The position numbers were made by a program, and so were the translations under genes. From Acidaminococcaceae bacterium (lineage in GTDB: Bacteria > Bacillota > Negativicutes > Acidaminococcales > Acidaminococcaceae): DNA of 64,000 bases. The notes under the pieces are model-generated. The model was not told where the DNA came from, searched no databases, and saw only the letters and a list, made by a program, of their open reading frames with translations. The number at the start of each line of letters is the position of its first letter. The stretch's first letter is position 1. The DNA lies in NCBI GenBank assembly GCA_017405945.1, contig JAFQZL010000014.1, forward strand, positions 1 to 64,000, in the 5' to 3' direction. Positions 27,105-36,330 of the stretch are shown here, in pieces.

Positions 27105-28307
27105 TTAAGACCTGCCCCTCACCCTGTCAATCATGTCCCGCACATACTCCGGTGTAATGCAGCGGGTGCATTCAAACTCCCGATCGGTGCCACGATGGCA
27201 TGGACAGGCGCCGAAGTCGTCGTATTTATGCTCGAAGCGCTGGTCGTTGGCACAACTGTGACAGGTATGGAACTGCTGCACCCGGTAGGGCGTATGGAAC
27301 TCCGTTCCCGGCGCAGTGAAGCCCACAATCATCACCACGGGGACGCCCGCGCCCCAGGCCAGCCAGGAAAGGCCGCTGGCCAGGCCCACAAAGAATGCCG
27401 CCCCGGAAATCAGGTCTACCCGCTCCTGCAGGGAACGGTCCCCGGTGAAATCTTCCGCGCCGTAAGGGATAGTATTGCCGAAGACTCCGTTCACCGTCAC
27501 CCGTTCCCGGTCTACACAGAGTACCCGGTAGCCCAGTTCTTTCAAATAAGCAACCGTGTCCATCCAGCCCCGGGCGTTGTTCCAGTATTTGCACTGGGCC
27601 GTGGCCTGGGTGGCAATACACACATATGGTTCTTTAGGACGGGTCTCCGAAGCCTTCGCTGAAGGCAGAAGCCGCGGCCGCCGTTCCGCCGGTTCCAGGC
27701 CCAGCAGATATGCCCCGTGGGCCTGCAGACCCATCACCCGCCAGTCCACCGGCTGCAGGTTCCGGTCGTCCCAGGGGGCGAACAGCCCCACGTAATAGGT
27801 TGCATAGAGATCCGACGGCCGCGGATCCTCCGGCGTCAGAAAGTGAATGTCCGGATAGCCCGCCTGCAAAATTCCACAGTAGCGCTTATCCGTCAGCACA
27901 TAAAGCTCGCAGCCGTGCTTTTCCCGGAAATCTTCCGCGCAGGGAAACCAGGCCAGCATGTCCCCCAGGGCAGCCCCGGCAAATTTCATCAGCACCTTCC
28001 TGCCTTTGGCGTCGTAGTCGTGGGCAAACAGGAGAGTTTCCTCCGGCCGGGTTGCATAGACCTCCAGACGGAAATTCACAAAATACCTCTTCGTGCTGGT
28101 GGCCATTACGTTGGAAGCCTTTGCATCGTACACCGTCAGATGACTGTCACGGTCAATGAACCGCACCCGGTAATCCCCCTCCGGTACCGACACCCTGAGG
28201 CCGTTATTAAAATCGAACCGCAGCCCCGGCACGCCCGTTTCCTGAGTGGGCGCAGCAGGCGGGTCGAACACCATATAAGGTTCTTTTCCCACGGCATTAT
28301 TCCCCAT
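27105..28307 (-). CDS. Autotransporter O-heptosyltransferase, Aah/TibC family (copy 2)
   Basis: A 400-residue glycosyltransferase related to Aah and TibC, which add heptoses to strand-loop-strand autotransporter passengers in the cytoplasm. An N-terminal beta-rich domain (1-95) is followed by a glycosyltransferase fold with ALGDMLAWFP (113-122; Asp116 matches the family's catalytic Asp). The donor-site motif GLASGLSWLAWGAGVPVVMI is at about 308-327. Four cysteines typical of the family's iron-binding finger are present (349, 352, 368 or 370, 380). The gene overlaps the paralogue upstream by 11 nt. A divergent strand-loop-strand autotransporter lies 2.4 kb away. Confidence 0.92.
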   Translation of the reverse strand: MGNNAVGKEPYMVFDPPAAPTQETGVPGLRFDFNNGLRVSVPEGDYRVRFIDRDSHLTVYDAKASNVMATSTKRYFVNFRLEVYATRPEETLLFAHDYDAKGRKVLMKFAGAALGDMLAWFPCAEDFREKHGCELYVLTDKRYCGILQAGYPDIHFLTPEDPRPSDLYATYYVGLFAPWDDRNLQPVDWRVMGLQAHGAYLLGLEPAERRPRLLPSAKASETRPKEPYVCIATQATAQCKYWNNARGWMDTVAYLKELGYRVLCVDRERVTVNGVFGNTIPYGAEDFTGDRSLQERVDLISGAAFFVGLASGLSWLAWGAGVPVVMIVGFTAPGTEFHTPYRVQQFHTCHSCANDQRFEHKYDDFGACPCHRGTDREFECTRCITPEYVRDMIDRVRGRS

Positions 28308-29523
28308 TTTCTTTTCTCCTTCTTACCTTTCCCTGTTCCGGATGCAGGCCGAAGTCCGCCATCAGCCGCTGCACGGTCTGGCAGACCTGACCCGAGCTGA
28401 TGAAGCGGCTACACTCAAACTCCCGCTCCGTTCCCGCATGGCGGGGGCACCAGCCGAAGTCCGCGTGGACGAATTCCTCGCTGCTGTCCGTCCAGCAACC
28501 GTTGCATACGTGGAAATTGATGACCCGGTAGGGGGTAAAAAACTCATTATAAGGCAGGGTAAAACCGGAAATCATGATTACCGGCGCGCCCGCGCCCCAG
28601 GCCAGCCAGGACAGTCCGCTGGACAGACCGATGAAGAAATCCGCATGTCCCAGATAATCCACCCGCTCCTGCAGAGGCCGGGCTCCCGTGAAATCCTCAG
28701 CCCCATAGGGGATGGTGTGCCAATGCCGTCCGTAACCGTGGCATTTCTCCTTATCAATACACAGCACCCGGTAGCCCAACGCCTTCAGATAATCTACCGT
28801 CTCGATCCAGCCCCGGGGATTGTTCCAGTATTTTGCCTGGCTGGTAGCCTGGGTTGCAATGCAGACATACGGCTCTTTGACAGGCCGTTTTTTTGACGGC
28901 GTCAGCACAGGCCGCCGCTCCATCATGTCCAGCCCCAGAATATAAGGTATGTTGAGCTGCAGCCCGGTCACGCGGAAATCCGCCGGCTGGTGGAAGCGGT
29001 CGTCCGCCGGAAAGAAGATACCCATGTAATAGGTGGCATAGCAGTCCGGCGGTGTCGTGCCGGGTTCAATAAACCGGATCCGGGGATAAGCGGGAGCAAA
29101 AAGGCCGGCAATCTCCGGACTCATAGAGCAATAAACATTGCACCGGTGCTTTTTGCGGAACTCCTCTGCGTAGGGGAACCAGGCCAGGATGTCCCCCAGC
29201 GTTCCCACGGGGTAACGGATATGCACGTTGCGGCCCGCAAGGTCAAGGTTGTGGACCAGCGCAGGAACGCCATCCTTCCAAATTTCCACCCGGAAATTGA
29301 TGTAATATTTTTTTGTACTGGTGACAAGGGCGTTGCGCCCCGCCGCATCGTACACGATGGAGCTGGTGTCCAGATCCGTAAAGCGGACCCGGTATTCCCC
29401 ATCGTCTGGCAGCAGTACCCTCGCCCCGTAATTGAAATCAAGCTTCACGCCCGCCAGGCCGCTGTCCAGCGTCACCGGCCCTGCGTCAAAGCTCACGTAT
29501 GTTTTTCTCTTCCCCTCCGCCAT
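28297..29523 (-). CDS. Autotransporter O-heptosyltransferase, Aah/TibC family (copy 1)
   Basis: A 408-residue paralogue of the following gene. TLGDILAWFPYAEEF contains the presumed catalytic Asp111. CIATQATSQAKYWNNPRGW (221-239) and SSGLSWLAWGAGAPVIMISG (301-320) are shared by both copies and typical of the family. The iron-binding cysteines are Cys340, Cys343, Cys359 and Cys371. CGGAGG-type ribosome binding (GGAGGTTTCATTT before the ATG) supports the start. Two copies in one operon suggest either a heteromeric enzyme or two acceptor or donor preferences. The likely target is the autotransporter at 30668-34975. Confidence 0.92.
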   Translation of the reverse strand: MAEGKRKTYVSFDAGPVTLDSGLAGVKLDFNYGARVLLPDDGEYRVRFTDLDTSSIVYDAAGRNALVTSTKKYYINFRVEIWKDGVPALVHNLDLAGRNVHIRYPVGTLGDILAWFPYAEEFRKKHRCNVYCSMSPEIAGLFAPAYPRIRFIEPGTTPPDCYATYYMGIFFPADDRFHQPADFRVTGLQLNIPYILGLDMMERRPVLTPSKKRPVKEPYVCIATQATSQAKYWNNPRGWIETVDYLKALGYRVLCIDKEKCHGYGRHWHTIPYGAEDFTGARPLQERVDYLGHADFFIGLSSGLSWLAWGAGAPVIMISGFTLPYNEFFTPYRVINFHVCNGCWTDSSEEFVHADFGWCPRHAGTEREFECSRFISSGQVCQTVQRLMADFGLHPEQGKVRRRKENGE

Positions 29524-29691
29524 AAATGAAACCTCCGTTTCCTACTTACTAATTTAACGAAAACACCGGAAAAATGCAAGAGGGCGTTCCGGCCGGCGGT
29601 CTGTTATAAATGCTGACGACTGCACGGACACGGCCGGTAGTACAGCACCCGGGCACAGATTGTATAATATGCAGGTTTTGTCTTATTTTTA

Positions 29692-29720
29692 TTGATAAGA
29701 GACCGATTTTGCTATATAAT
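29692..29720 (+). promoter_or_regulatory. Promoter before the FkbM methyltransferase and autotransporter
   Basis: TTGATA (29692-29697) and TATAAT (29715-29720) with a 17-nt spacer on the plus strand. Confidence 0.75.
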
Positions 29721-29791
29721 ATGGTTGGATAATAATTAAACATATGTCATATATTTGGAATTTGGAGTATTATATACTTGGGGGGAACCTT

Positions 29792-30487
29792 ATGTGGCCT
29801 GTAAATCTTTGCCATGATTTCCGTTACGGCAAAATCATGTACAACCAGCTGGATCAATTTATCGGGAGATCGTTACGGCTTTACGGGGAATACAGCCAGG
29901 GCGAAGCGGATATTTTCGAGCAAATCGTCAAGCCGGGCCATATCGTGGTTGAAGCAGGCGCCAATATCGGCTCCCATACAATCCATCTTGCGCAGCTTGC
30001 AGGCGATCAGGGACAGGTTTGGGCGTTTGAACCGCAACGGCTCGTCTTTCAGCTTCTTGCCGGAAACGTTGCGCTTAACAGCCTCACGAACGTCCATTGC
30101 CTGCAAAAATGCCTCATCGGCAGCGGTAAGCGTACAATCCCGGTTCCCGTGCTTGATGTGAACCGGATTAACAACTGGGGCGGAGTGGAACTTGAACACT
30201 CCGCTGAGGGAGAACCGGTGGAGGCCATCACCATTGATTCCCTTGACCTTCCGGGCTGCGACTTCCTGAAAATCGACGTGGAAGGCATGGAGCTTCAGGT
30301 CCTGCAGGGCGCAGAAGAAACAATCCGGAAATATCAGCCGGTTATTTATGCCGAGGCGGACCGTGAAGATAAGAAAGACGCGCTGTTCGCATACCTCCGT
30401 TCCCATGGCTACCGCCTGTACAGCACGAGCCGCCTCTTTATAATCCGGACAATTATTTTCACAATCCCGAAAACGTATTTAAGGTAG
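29792..30487 (+). CDS. FkbM-family SAM methyltransferase, frameshifted near the C-terminus
   Basis: The protein belongs to the FkbM family of O-methyltransferases, often found with surface-glycan or glycoprotein genes. The SAM motif VVEAGANIGSHTIHLA (about residues 51-66) and the family hallmark DFLKIDVEGMELQVLQGAE (about 167-185) are intact. After HGYRLY the frame runs into an unrelated basic, hydrophobic tail and stops at 30487. The expected family ending is readable in another frame up to 30600 (next entry), which points to a one-base loss near 30417-30423. I start at 29792 because GGGGGG lies 6 nt before this ATG. An upstream ATG at 29744 is possible. The 3' neighbour is the autotransporter. 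Confidence 0.8.
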   Translation: MWPVNLCHDFRYGKIMYNQLDQFIGRSLRLYGEYSQGEADIFEQIVKPGHIVVEAGANIGSHTIHLAQLAGDQGQVWAFEPQRLVFQLLAGNVALNSLTNVHCLQKCLIGSGKRTIPVPVLDVNRINNWGGVELEHSAEGEPVEAITIDSLDLPGCDFLKIDVEGMELQVLQGAEETIRKYQPVIYAEADREDKKDALFAYLRSHGYRLYSTSRLFIIRTIIFTIPKTYLR

Positions 30488-30600
30488 ATAAGATACTGGA
30501 AGACGGAAGTAAGCTTGCCCTGCAGATTGTTTCCTATAACGTTCTCTGCAAACCAGAAAACGCTCCTTTCAGGTTCGAAGGCTTCGAAGAAATCGAATGA
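30420..30600 (+). pseudogene. Detached C-terminal part of the FkbM methyltransferase
   Basis: Shifted by one base from the upstream frame, the sequence reads HEPPLYNPDNYFHNPENVF and continues in good coding style to a TGA at 30598-30600. The PLYNPDNYF-type segment is a common ending of FkbM proteins. It joins smoothly to the upstream part if a single base is restored. Either the gene is broken or there is a sequencing error. Confidence 0.75.
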
Positions 30601-30667
30601 TCAATGTGTAACCTGTCCTGTCCGGCGCGGCAGTCCGTAATGTTTTGAACAGAGGGGTAATATAATC

Positions 30668-33600
30668 ATGAGCCGGAAAAAGAAACTGCAGAAAAAAATA
30701 GCGGTAGCTGTATCGGTAGTGAACCTGCTGAACACGGGCGCGCCCCTGGTGCTGCCCTATGTAAACGTGGCAGGCCAGATGCCGGCCGCCGGTGGGCAGA
30801 TCGTGCAATTTGCCGACACGGCCCAGTCTGTGCTTTACGGTACGGCGCACGCAGAGAACTATACCATTCCTCCTAATTCCACAGTTGCTGTAATGAACGC
30901 CGACGACACGATGAACGTCAACAGCGGCGGTACGGGCACGGTCACCACCATGAACGGCGGCGTGCAAAACGTCAATTCCGGTGGCACGGGCACGGTCGTC
31001 ACTATGAGCGGCGGCAAGCAAATCATCAACAACGGCGGGACAGGCACGGTCTCCTCCATGAACGGCGGCGAACAGATTGTCAGCAGTGGCGGTACGGGAA
31101 CGGTATCCTCCCTGCAAAGCGGCGGCAAACAAATTGTCTATAACGGCGGCATGGCCATAAGCACGACCATAGACAACGGCGGCACGCAATCCGTTCTGAG
31201 CGGCGGCACGGCGACGGACACGACCCTGAAAAATAAAGGCAAGCAGATTGTCAGCAGCGGTGGTGTGGCTTCCGGCGGCACGTTCAGCGGGGTGAATACC
31301 AACACTCGTGGCTATCAGGAGGTCTTTGAAGGCGGCACCGTTGTCGGCGCGATCTTTTCCGCGTTTGGTAACCAAACTGTCACCGGCGGCATGGCGCGGG
31401 ATACAACTGTCTGCGGCGAAACGATCGTCAGCGGAGGATCGACCGTCACCGTCGGAGGAATCCAGGCAATCACGAACAACGGCGTTTCCCTGAACGCTAC
31501 AATTAAGTCAGGCGGCACGCAGAGTGCCACGGAAGGCGGTATCCTCGCAGGCACACAGACCATTGAGGCGGGTGCCTCTGCTTCGGGTGGCACACTCAAA
31601 GAGATTACTGTGGACGGCAAAACCTTTAAAGGCGTGCAAAACGTAAATTCCGGCGGCACGGCGAATAATATCACTGTGACAGGCGGCGGCACGCAATTCG
31701 TTCTAAGTGGCGGCACAGCAAACGGCGTCACTCTTGACGGAGGCACGCTGTCCATGGCAGGCGGGGCCATAGCATCCGGCACGGTAGGAGGCCACGGCAA
31801 AGTTGTCTATGACGGCGGCAGCGGTCAGATCTCCCTTGGCGGAACCAATAACTTTTCTTCGTTTACGGTCTCCGGCGGCACGCTGGAAACGCAAAACGGT
31901 TTTCACATCAATAGCAGCGGCGGCATCACGGTGAATTCCGGCGGCACATTAATCGCCGGGGGCGCCGTGACGGTCCAAAGCAGCGGTACGCTTACCGTCA
32001 GCGGCGGCGGAACATTTTCCGCAACGAATATCAGCACGGAAAGCGGCGGGGAGATTTCCATGAGCGGCGGTGTTTTGCAGGCTGCTCAGGATATCGCCAT
32101 CCATCAGGCGCTGACGAATGCTTACGGCGACGTATGCGCAGGAGGGACCCTCACGGTGGGTGCCGGCGCAACGCAGCCCGGCAGTGGCGAACAGCTTAAC
32201 CTTTCTGCAGGTAAAAATATCAACGCGGACGGACAGGTCGTAAGTGCAACTAATATTTCCGCCGGCGGCGCGATTGCAGTCGGGAGCATTACCGCAGCCA
32301 GTGTTATCGCCGACGGCAGTATCAGCGCAAGCGCCAACATCAGCGCGGACGCTATTTCTGCCGGGGACACTGTCTCTGCCGGCGGAAATCTTACGGCGGG
32401 AACGCTGGCTCTGTCGGCGGTTCCTGCCAGCGGGGCAACCGTGTCCGCAGTTGGCGATGTCAATGTCACCGACCTTAACGTGAGCGACTTCAATCCGGCG
32501 CAGAATACAAACGGCTCCCTGATCAGTGCGGGGGGGACTGTTTCGGCAAAGACCGTGAATGGCAAGTCCCTGACAGCGGGCAGCACGGTAGATACGAATG
32601 TTAAACAGGCGCAGCCAAAAGCCGGCATCGATACAACCTTTGACAGTCTTTCTGTTTCACTGGCGGCAGACCAGAAAACCCTGACCTACGATGCCCATAA
32701 CACGTATAAGGACATCGCGTTCAGCACCGTTCCCTGGAATACAGGGTCCGCATATTATGAGGCGGCGGCTTCGGACCGGTTTAACGATAACACGTCCATC
32801 AGCGCGGAAAAACTCCGTTTTACGTTTGCAGAGGAAAGCCAGAAGGCTTCCCTTGCCTCCGGCAGTACCATGACGCTGTTTGCCAACGCCACGGGCTTAC
32901 CGGCGGGAATGACCGTTAATTACGGTTCCGGCAAGACAAGCGTTGCGCAAAGTATTGAATACAAGGCGCCCAACGGCGCAGCACTGACGGGTACCTTAAC
33001 GGGTACGGCAGCCACAACGGCGGAAGCAGGTGTGGGTGCGGTAAAATACACCGCCGGCAGTATGACCCTGGACAGCGTGGACCTGGCTGGCTGGGACGGC
33101 ACTGCTTCTTCCACGGTTCCGGATGGCTGGACGGCGAAGAACGGGACGGCGGTCACGGTTTATACTGACAACATGAAACACCTCCCGACAGATATACCGG
33201 CCGGCGGATCAAAGGCGATTCTTACGGCAGCCGCCGGGAACTTTTTCCTTGATAATAGTATCAGTGGCGGCAACAAGTATGGTACTAATCCGGACAGATT
33301 ATTTACGGAAACCGACACACTGCAGAACGCTGTCGTCATCAAAGGTGCCCAGGACAAGGGCGTTAAAGCTGCCGATACGGGAAAGAGCCTTGTATACGCA
33401 GTGGGTATAAAAGACGTGACCGCCGTCAGCCTTGGCGCCGTAGCCTGGCAGAAGGATGCCGTGCTTTTGGATGGAAGCGACAAAGCCTATAACTATTCCG
33501 CTGTAGCTTCATTGGACGACGGCGGATTTGACGTGGCGTTTGAAGACGGCGTACCGGAAACGGTGGCAGCCGGTGATTCCATGACGCTGCTGAAGGCAAA

Positions 33601-34975
33601 TGAAACGCTGCAGGATATGGCAGCGGTTGAAAAGCAAAAACAGTATAAGGTTACCAGGCAGTCAGGCGATTTGGCAATGTATACTGTTGACGCCATTCTT
33701 ACCGGGAATCTGACTGCCAACAGCGGCAGGGTTGCCTTTACGGCAGCCGTGAACCAGGCCACGAAACTTACCTTTGAAAATGTGAACTGGCTTGACAGCG
33801 GCGCGCTGATTGACCACAAGACAACCCTGGCCAATGTTTCCTTTAATGGTGCGGTCGTGGACACGTCGAAGATTAATTTCATCAATAAACAGGGCCTAGA
33901 GGCCAATCAGCAGATGACTTTGGTTTCTGATTTCGGCGGCAAACCGGGCAAGATTACCGGCACTACGTACAAGGTTGGCACGGCGTTCGAGGGTGAAGGC
34001 GCTGCAGAGATGTCCGGCGATGACCTGATCTTTAAAACAAAGACCGGGGCAGGCCATGTATCCGATGAGACCCACCATGCCGTGATGGCCGCAGAAGCCG
34101 GCATGGCACTGCTGGCAGCCGGCAGTGAGCATGTAGGTAACGTAATGAACGGCATAGGCCTGAAGGACAATGCGGGTTCTGACGGTACATCCGTCGCAGC
34201 TTCCCTAGGCGGCGGCGTGTTCCATTACGAAACGGGCAGCCATGTGAACTCCCACACCTGGAACGCGGTGGTAGCAACAGGCGCAAAAAAGGAACTGGAA
34301 AAAGGCACCTTGCAATACGGTCTTTTCGGGGAATACGGGAAGGGCAATTACACGCTGCACGGCAAGGCAGGCCGCGGGGATGGCGACGCCCATTACGCGG
34401 GCGGCGGCCTGTTGGCCAAGTGGACGAACAAGCATAGCGTATATGCGGAAGCCAGCATCCGTCATGGCCGCATGAGCGATACCACGTCCGATATCCTGCA
34501 CGATGCGGCGGGCAACGGGTACGGATATAACGTGCACACCAATTACTTCGGAGTCCACCTGGGTCTTGGCAAGGTGTTCTGGTATAATAGCGGACGCAGC
34601 CTTGATGTATACGGAAAGTATTTCTACACAAAACGCAACGGAGTAAGCTTCGAAGCAGGTACCGATTATTACGATCTGGACAGCGTGGCCAGCAGCATTC
34701 TGCGGATTGGCGCCAGGTACGGAAGCACGGATAAGAAGTGGAACTGGTATGGCGGCCTAGCTTACGAGTATGAGTTTGACGGCGAGGCCAACGGTACGGT
34801 AAACGATACGGTGATCCGTTCTGCCAGCGTGAAAGGCAGCAGCATCCGGAGCGAGATTGGTCTGCGAATGGACGCCTCGAAGGACAACCCGTGGAAAGCC
34901 GATATTGCAATCTACGGCTACGGTGGCAAGCATCGTGGCTTCGGCGGCAACGTGAGCGTGGCGTATACGTTTTGA
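30668..34975 (+). CDS. AIDA-type (strand-loop-strand) autotransporter
   Basis: A 1435-residue type V secretion protein. The long signal peptide (basic start, hydrophobic core at about 10-33) probably ends near GTAHA (about 62). The passenger begins with many ~19-residue repeats of the type 'NSGGTGTVTTMNGGVQ', 'SSGGTATD' over residues about 75-400. These are the strand-loop-strand repeats that are the known acceptors for Aah/TibC heptosyltransferases. A longer beta-helical, Thr/Ser/Gly/Ala-rich part follows. The C-terminal beta-barrel covers about 1165-1435 with alternating aromatic strands and ends in YTF, so the last residue is the Phe required for outer-membrane insertion. Likely role: surface adhesin. 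It follows the FkbM gene by 67 nt. Confidence 0.93.
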   Translation: MSRKKKLQKKIAVAVSVVNLLNTGAPLVLPYVNVAGQMPAAGGQIVQFADTAQSVLYGTAHAENYTIPPNSTVAVMNADDTMNVNSGGTGTVTTMNGGVQNVNSGGTGTVVTMSGGKQIINNGGTGTVSSMNGGEQIVSSGGTGTVSSLQSGGKQIVYNGGMAISTTIDNGGTQSVLSGGTATDTTLKNKGKQIVSSGGVASGGTFSGVNTNTRGYQEVFEGGTVVGAIFSAFGNQTVTGGMARDTTVCGETIVSGGSTVTVGGIQAITNNGVSLNATIKSGGTQSATEGGILAGTQTIEAGASASGGTLKEITVDGKTFKGVQNVNSGGTANNITVTGGGTQFVLSGGTANGVTLDGGTLSMAGGAIASGTVGGHGKVVYDGGSGQISLGGTNNFSSFTVSGGTLETQNGFHINSSGGITVNSGGTLIAGGAVTVQSSGTLTVSGGGTFSATNISTESGGEISMSGGVLQAAQDIAIHQALTNAYGDVCAGGTLTVGAGATQPGSGEQLNLSAGKNINADGQVVSATNISAGGAIAVGSITAASVIADGSISASANISADAISAGDTVSAGGNLTAGTLALSAVPASGATVSAVGDVNVTDLNVSDFNPAQNTNGSLISAGGTVSAKTVNGKSLTAGSTVDTNVKQAQPKAGIDTTFDSLSVSLAADQKTLTYDAHNTYKDIAFSTVPWNTGSAYYEAAASDRFNDNTSISAEKLRFTFAEESQKASLASGSTMTLFANATGLPAGMTVNYGSGKTSVAQSIEYKAPNGAALTGTLTGTAATTAEAGVGAVKYTAGSMTLDSVDLAGWDGTASSTVPDGWTAKNGTAVTVYTDNMKHLPTDIPAGGSKAILTAAAGNFFLDNSISGGNKYGTNPDRLFTETDTLQNAVVIKGAQDKGVKAADTGKSLVYAVGIKDVTAVSLGAVAWQKDAVLLDGSDKAYNYSAVASLDDGGFDVAFEDGVPETVAAGDSMTLLKANETLQDMAAVEKQKQYKVTRQSGDLAMYTVDAILTGNLTANSGRVAFTAAVNQATKLTFENVNWLDSGALIDHKTTLANVSFNGAVVDTSKINFINKQGLEANQQMTLVSDFGGKPGKITGTTYKVGTAFEGEGAAEMSGDDLIFKTKTGAGHVSDETHHAVMAAEAGMALLAAGSEHVGNVMNGIGLKDNAGSDGTSVAASLGGGVFHYETGSHVNSHTWNAVVATGAKKELEKGTLQYGLFGEYGKGNYTLHGKAGRGDGDAHYAGGGLLAKWTNKHSVYAEASIRHGRMSDTTSDILHDAAGNGYGYNVHTNYFGVHLGLGKVFWYNSGRSLDVYGKYFYTKRNGVSFEAGTDYYDLDSVASSILRIGARYGSTDKKWNWYGGLAYEYEFDGEANGTVNDTVIRSASVKGSSIRSEIGLRMDASKDNPWKADIAIYGYGGKHRGFGGNVSVAYTF

Positions 34976-35011
34976 TAATGAGTTGTTTTAAAGGAAAGGA
35001 AGTCATAATCC

Positions 35012-35905
35012 ATGTTATGTTACGTTTGTCCTCACCGCTGCGGTGTTGACCGCCCCGACAGCATCAATGATACTGACGGCATGTTCGGCTGCTGCGGCGT
35101 CGGGATTTTACCGGTAGTTTCCCGGGCAGGTGTCCATATGTGGGAAGAGCCCTGCCTCAGCGGCACGCGGGGAGCCGGTACCGTGTTCTTCACCGGTTGC
35201 AATCTGCACTGTTGTTATTGCCAGAATTACGAGATCAGCTGCCTGAATAAGGGAAAAGAAATCTCCGTGGCACGGTTAATAGAAATCTATCACGAACTGA
35301 TCGCCAAAGGCGTACACAATATTGATCTGGTCACCCCTACACACTTCGCTTATTCCATCCTGCAAAGCCTGGATGAAAAGCTGCCTGTTCCCGTGGTATA
35401 CAATACCAGCGGTTTTGAAGCCACGGACACGCTGCTGAAATTTGAAGGAAAGATACAGATCTGGTTGCCGGACCTGAAGTACAGCGACGATATGCTGGCA
35501 CTGAAATACAGCAACGCATACGATTACTGGAACATCTCCCGGAAAGCTATTCTGGAAATGTTCCGGCAGGCCGGCCCCTACAAACTGGACGCAGACGGTA
35601 TCATGCAAAGTGGCGTCATCATCCGTCACCTGGTACTGCCCGGGCATCTCGAAAATACGAAACGCGTCATTGACTGGGTGGCTCAGGCCTTTAAACCCGG
35701 AGATGTGATGTTCAGCCTCATGCACCAGTATGTACCCTGCGGCCGTGCGTCAGAATACCCGGAGTTAAACCGCAAGGTTACTATGGAAGAGTACAAAGAA
35801 GTGGAAGATTATCTCTTTGCCAGTGGCATTGAAGACGGCTTCGTGCAGGAAGAAGAATCTGCCTGCGGCGAGTTTATCCCCTGTTTTGACGGAACCGGAG
35901 TGTAA
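35012..35905 (+). CDS. Radical SAM protein, PflX/COG1313 type
   Basis: A 297-residue iron-sulfur protein related to pyruvate formate-lyase activating enzymes. An N-terminal cysteine cluster (CYVCPHRC, near residue 3) is followed by the radical SAM motif CNLHCCYCQN (CxxxCxxC, about 64-73). A glycine-rich segment and LVTPTHFAYSI lie beyond it. The family generates a 5'-deoxyadenosyl radical; the target of COG1313 proteins is not established. Start chosen at ATG 35012 with AAAGGAAAGGAAG upstream. It may be read with the autotransporter gene (36 nt apart), but a functional link is not evident. Confidence 0.88.
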   Translation: MLCYVCPHRCGVDRPDSINDTDGMFGCCGVGILPVVSRAGVHMWEEPCLSGTRGAGTVFFTGCNLHCCYCQNYEISCLNKGKEISVARLIEIYHELIAKGVHNIDLVTPTHFAYSILQSLDEKLPVPVVYNTSGFEATDTLLKFEGKIQIWLPDLKYSDDMLALKYSNAYDYWNISRKAILEMFRQAGPYKLDADGIMQSGVIIRHLVLPGHLENTKRVIDWVAQAFKPGDVMFSLMHQYVPCGRASEYPELNRKVTMEEYKEVEDYLFASGIEDGFVQEEESACGEFIPCFDGTGV

Positions 35906-35919
35906 TGCTCCGGTTTTTC
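35893..35919 (+). terminator. Terminator overlapping the radical SAM stop codon
   Basis: AACCGGAG and CTCCGGTT pair around TGTAATG, which includes the TAA stop, and TTTTTCA follows. Confidence 0.85.
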
Positions 35920-35976
35920 ACTTCAGAGAGCATCTTCGGAAAGTTTTGAAATGTTTGTAAAAACAGTGATTTTTCA

Positions 35977-36005
35977 TTGACTACATTGCGATTTCTTACT
36001 ATAAT
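35977..36005 (+). promoter_or_regulatory. Promoter of the nagB-acetyltransferase-glmM operon
   Basis: TTGACT (35977-35982) and TATAAT (36000-36005) with a 17-nt spacer. It leaves a leader of about 320 nt before nagB. Confidence 0.8.
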
Positions 36006-36133
36006 CAGTAGTGGTTTATATGTTACCATTCAACATATAGTTTTGGAACCATTGCAGTGCTTCTGACAGGATCATTGCCTGACCAGGTTCCTTAACAGTA
36101 AATGGAATCTCTGACCGGGGAGGATAAGCAGGA

Positions 36134-36262
36134 GATTCTATAGCGCCAGGCCCTGAACGGGTGACGAGGAATGGCAGTTGTCGAAAGACTCGGCGGATGC
36201 TGCCACGGCGTACAGTGCGTCGTGAAAGGGAAAGCAAAAAGCGGAATCAAAACCGTAACAGA
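36134..36262 (+). ncRNA. glmS ribozyme (self-cleaving, GlcN6P-sensing)
   Basis: The core follows the glmS consensus in order. AGCGCCAGG is at 36142-36150, with the predicted cleavage between A36142 and G36143. A minimal P1 hairpin (GGCCC TGAAC GGG) comes next, then TGACGAGG (36162-36169). P3 pairs GGCAG (36173-36177) with CTGCC (36200-36204), around TTGTCGA and CTCGGCGGATG. A 3' part then carries AAAGGGAAAGC and AACCGTAAC. GATTC (36134-36138) pairs with GAATC (36244-36248) outside the core. The P1 hairpin is shorter than in the Bacillus and Thermoanaerobacter examples I recall. Glucosamine-6-phosphate acts as a cofactor for cleavage, leading to mRNA decay. The first gene here is nagB, not glmS. 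Confidence 0.93.
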
Positions 36263-36330
36263 GGTTCCCTCATCACTGATAGAAGTTACTAAATTATTAA
36301 ACCGTAAAAGGACAAAAGGAGAATGAAATA

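Noticed and set aside
27717..28400. 227-residue plus-strand frame opposite the heptosyltransferases
   Set aside because: High-GC antisense shadow; both heptosyltransferase frames are strongly supported.
30569..31375. 268-residue minus-strand frame at the autotransporter start
   Set aside because: Repetitive His/Ala/Asp-rich reading caused by the repeats on the opposite strand.
30900..32400. DNA tandem repeat or CRISPR-like array in the autotransporter
   Set aside because: The periodicity is at protein level (strand-loop-strand repeats); DNA copies are too diverged and there are no spacers.
34032..35006. 324-residue Arg/Cys-rich frame antisense to the autotransporter barrel
   Set aside because: Composition is typical of a shadow frame, and it covers a clear beta-barrel coding region.
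36016..36237. 73-residue minus-strand frame upstream of nagB
   Set aside because: It covers the glmS ribozyme, whose structure explains the sequence conservation better.
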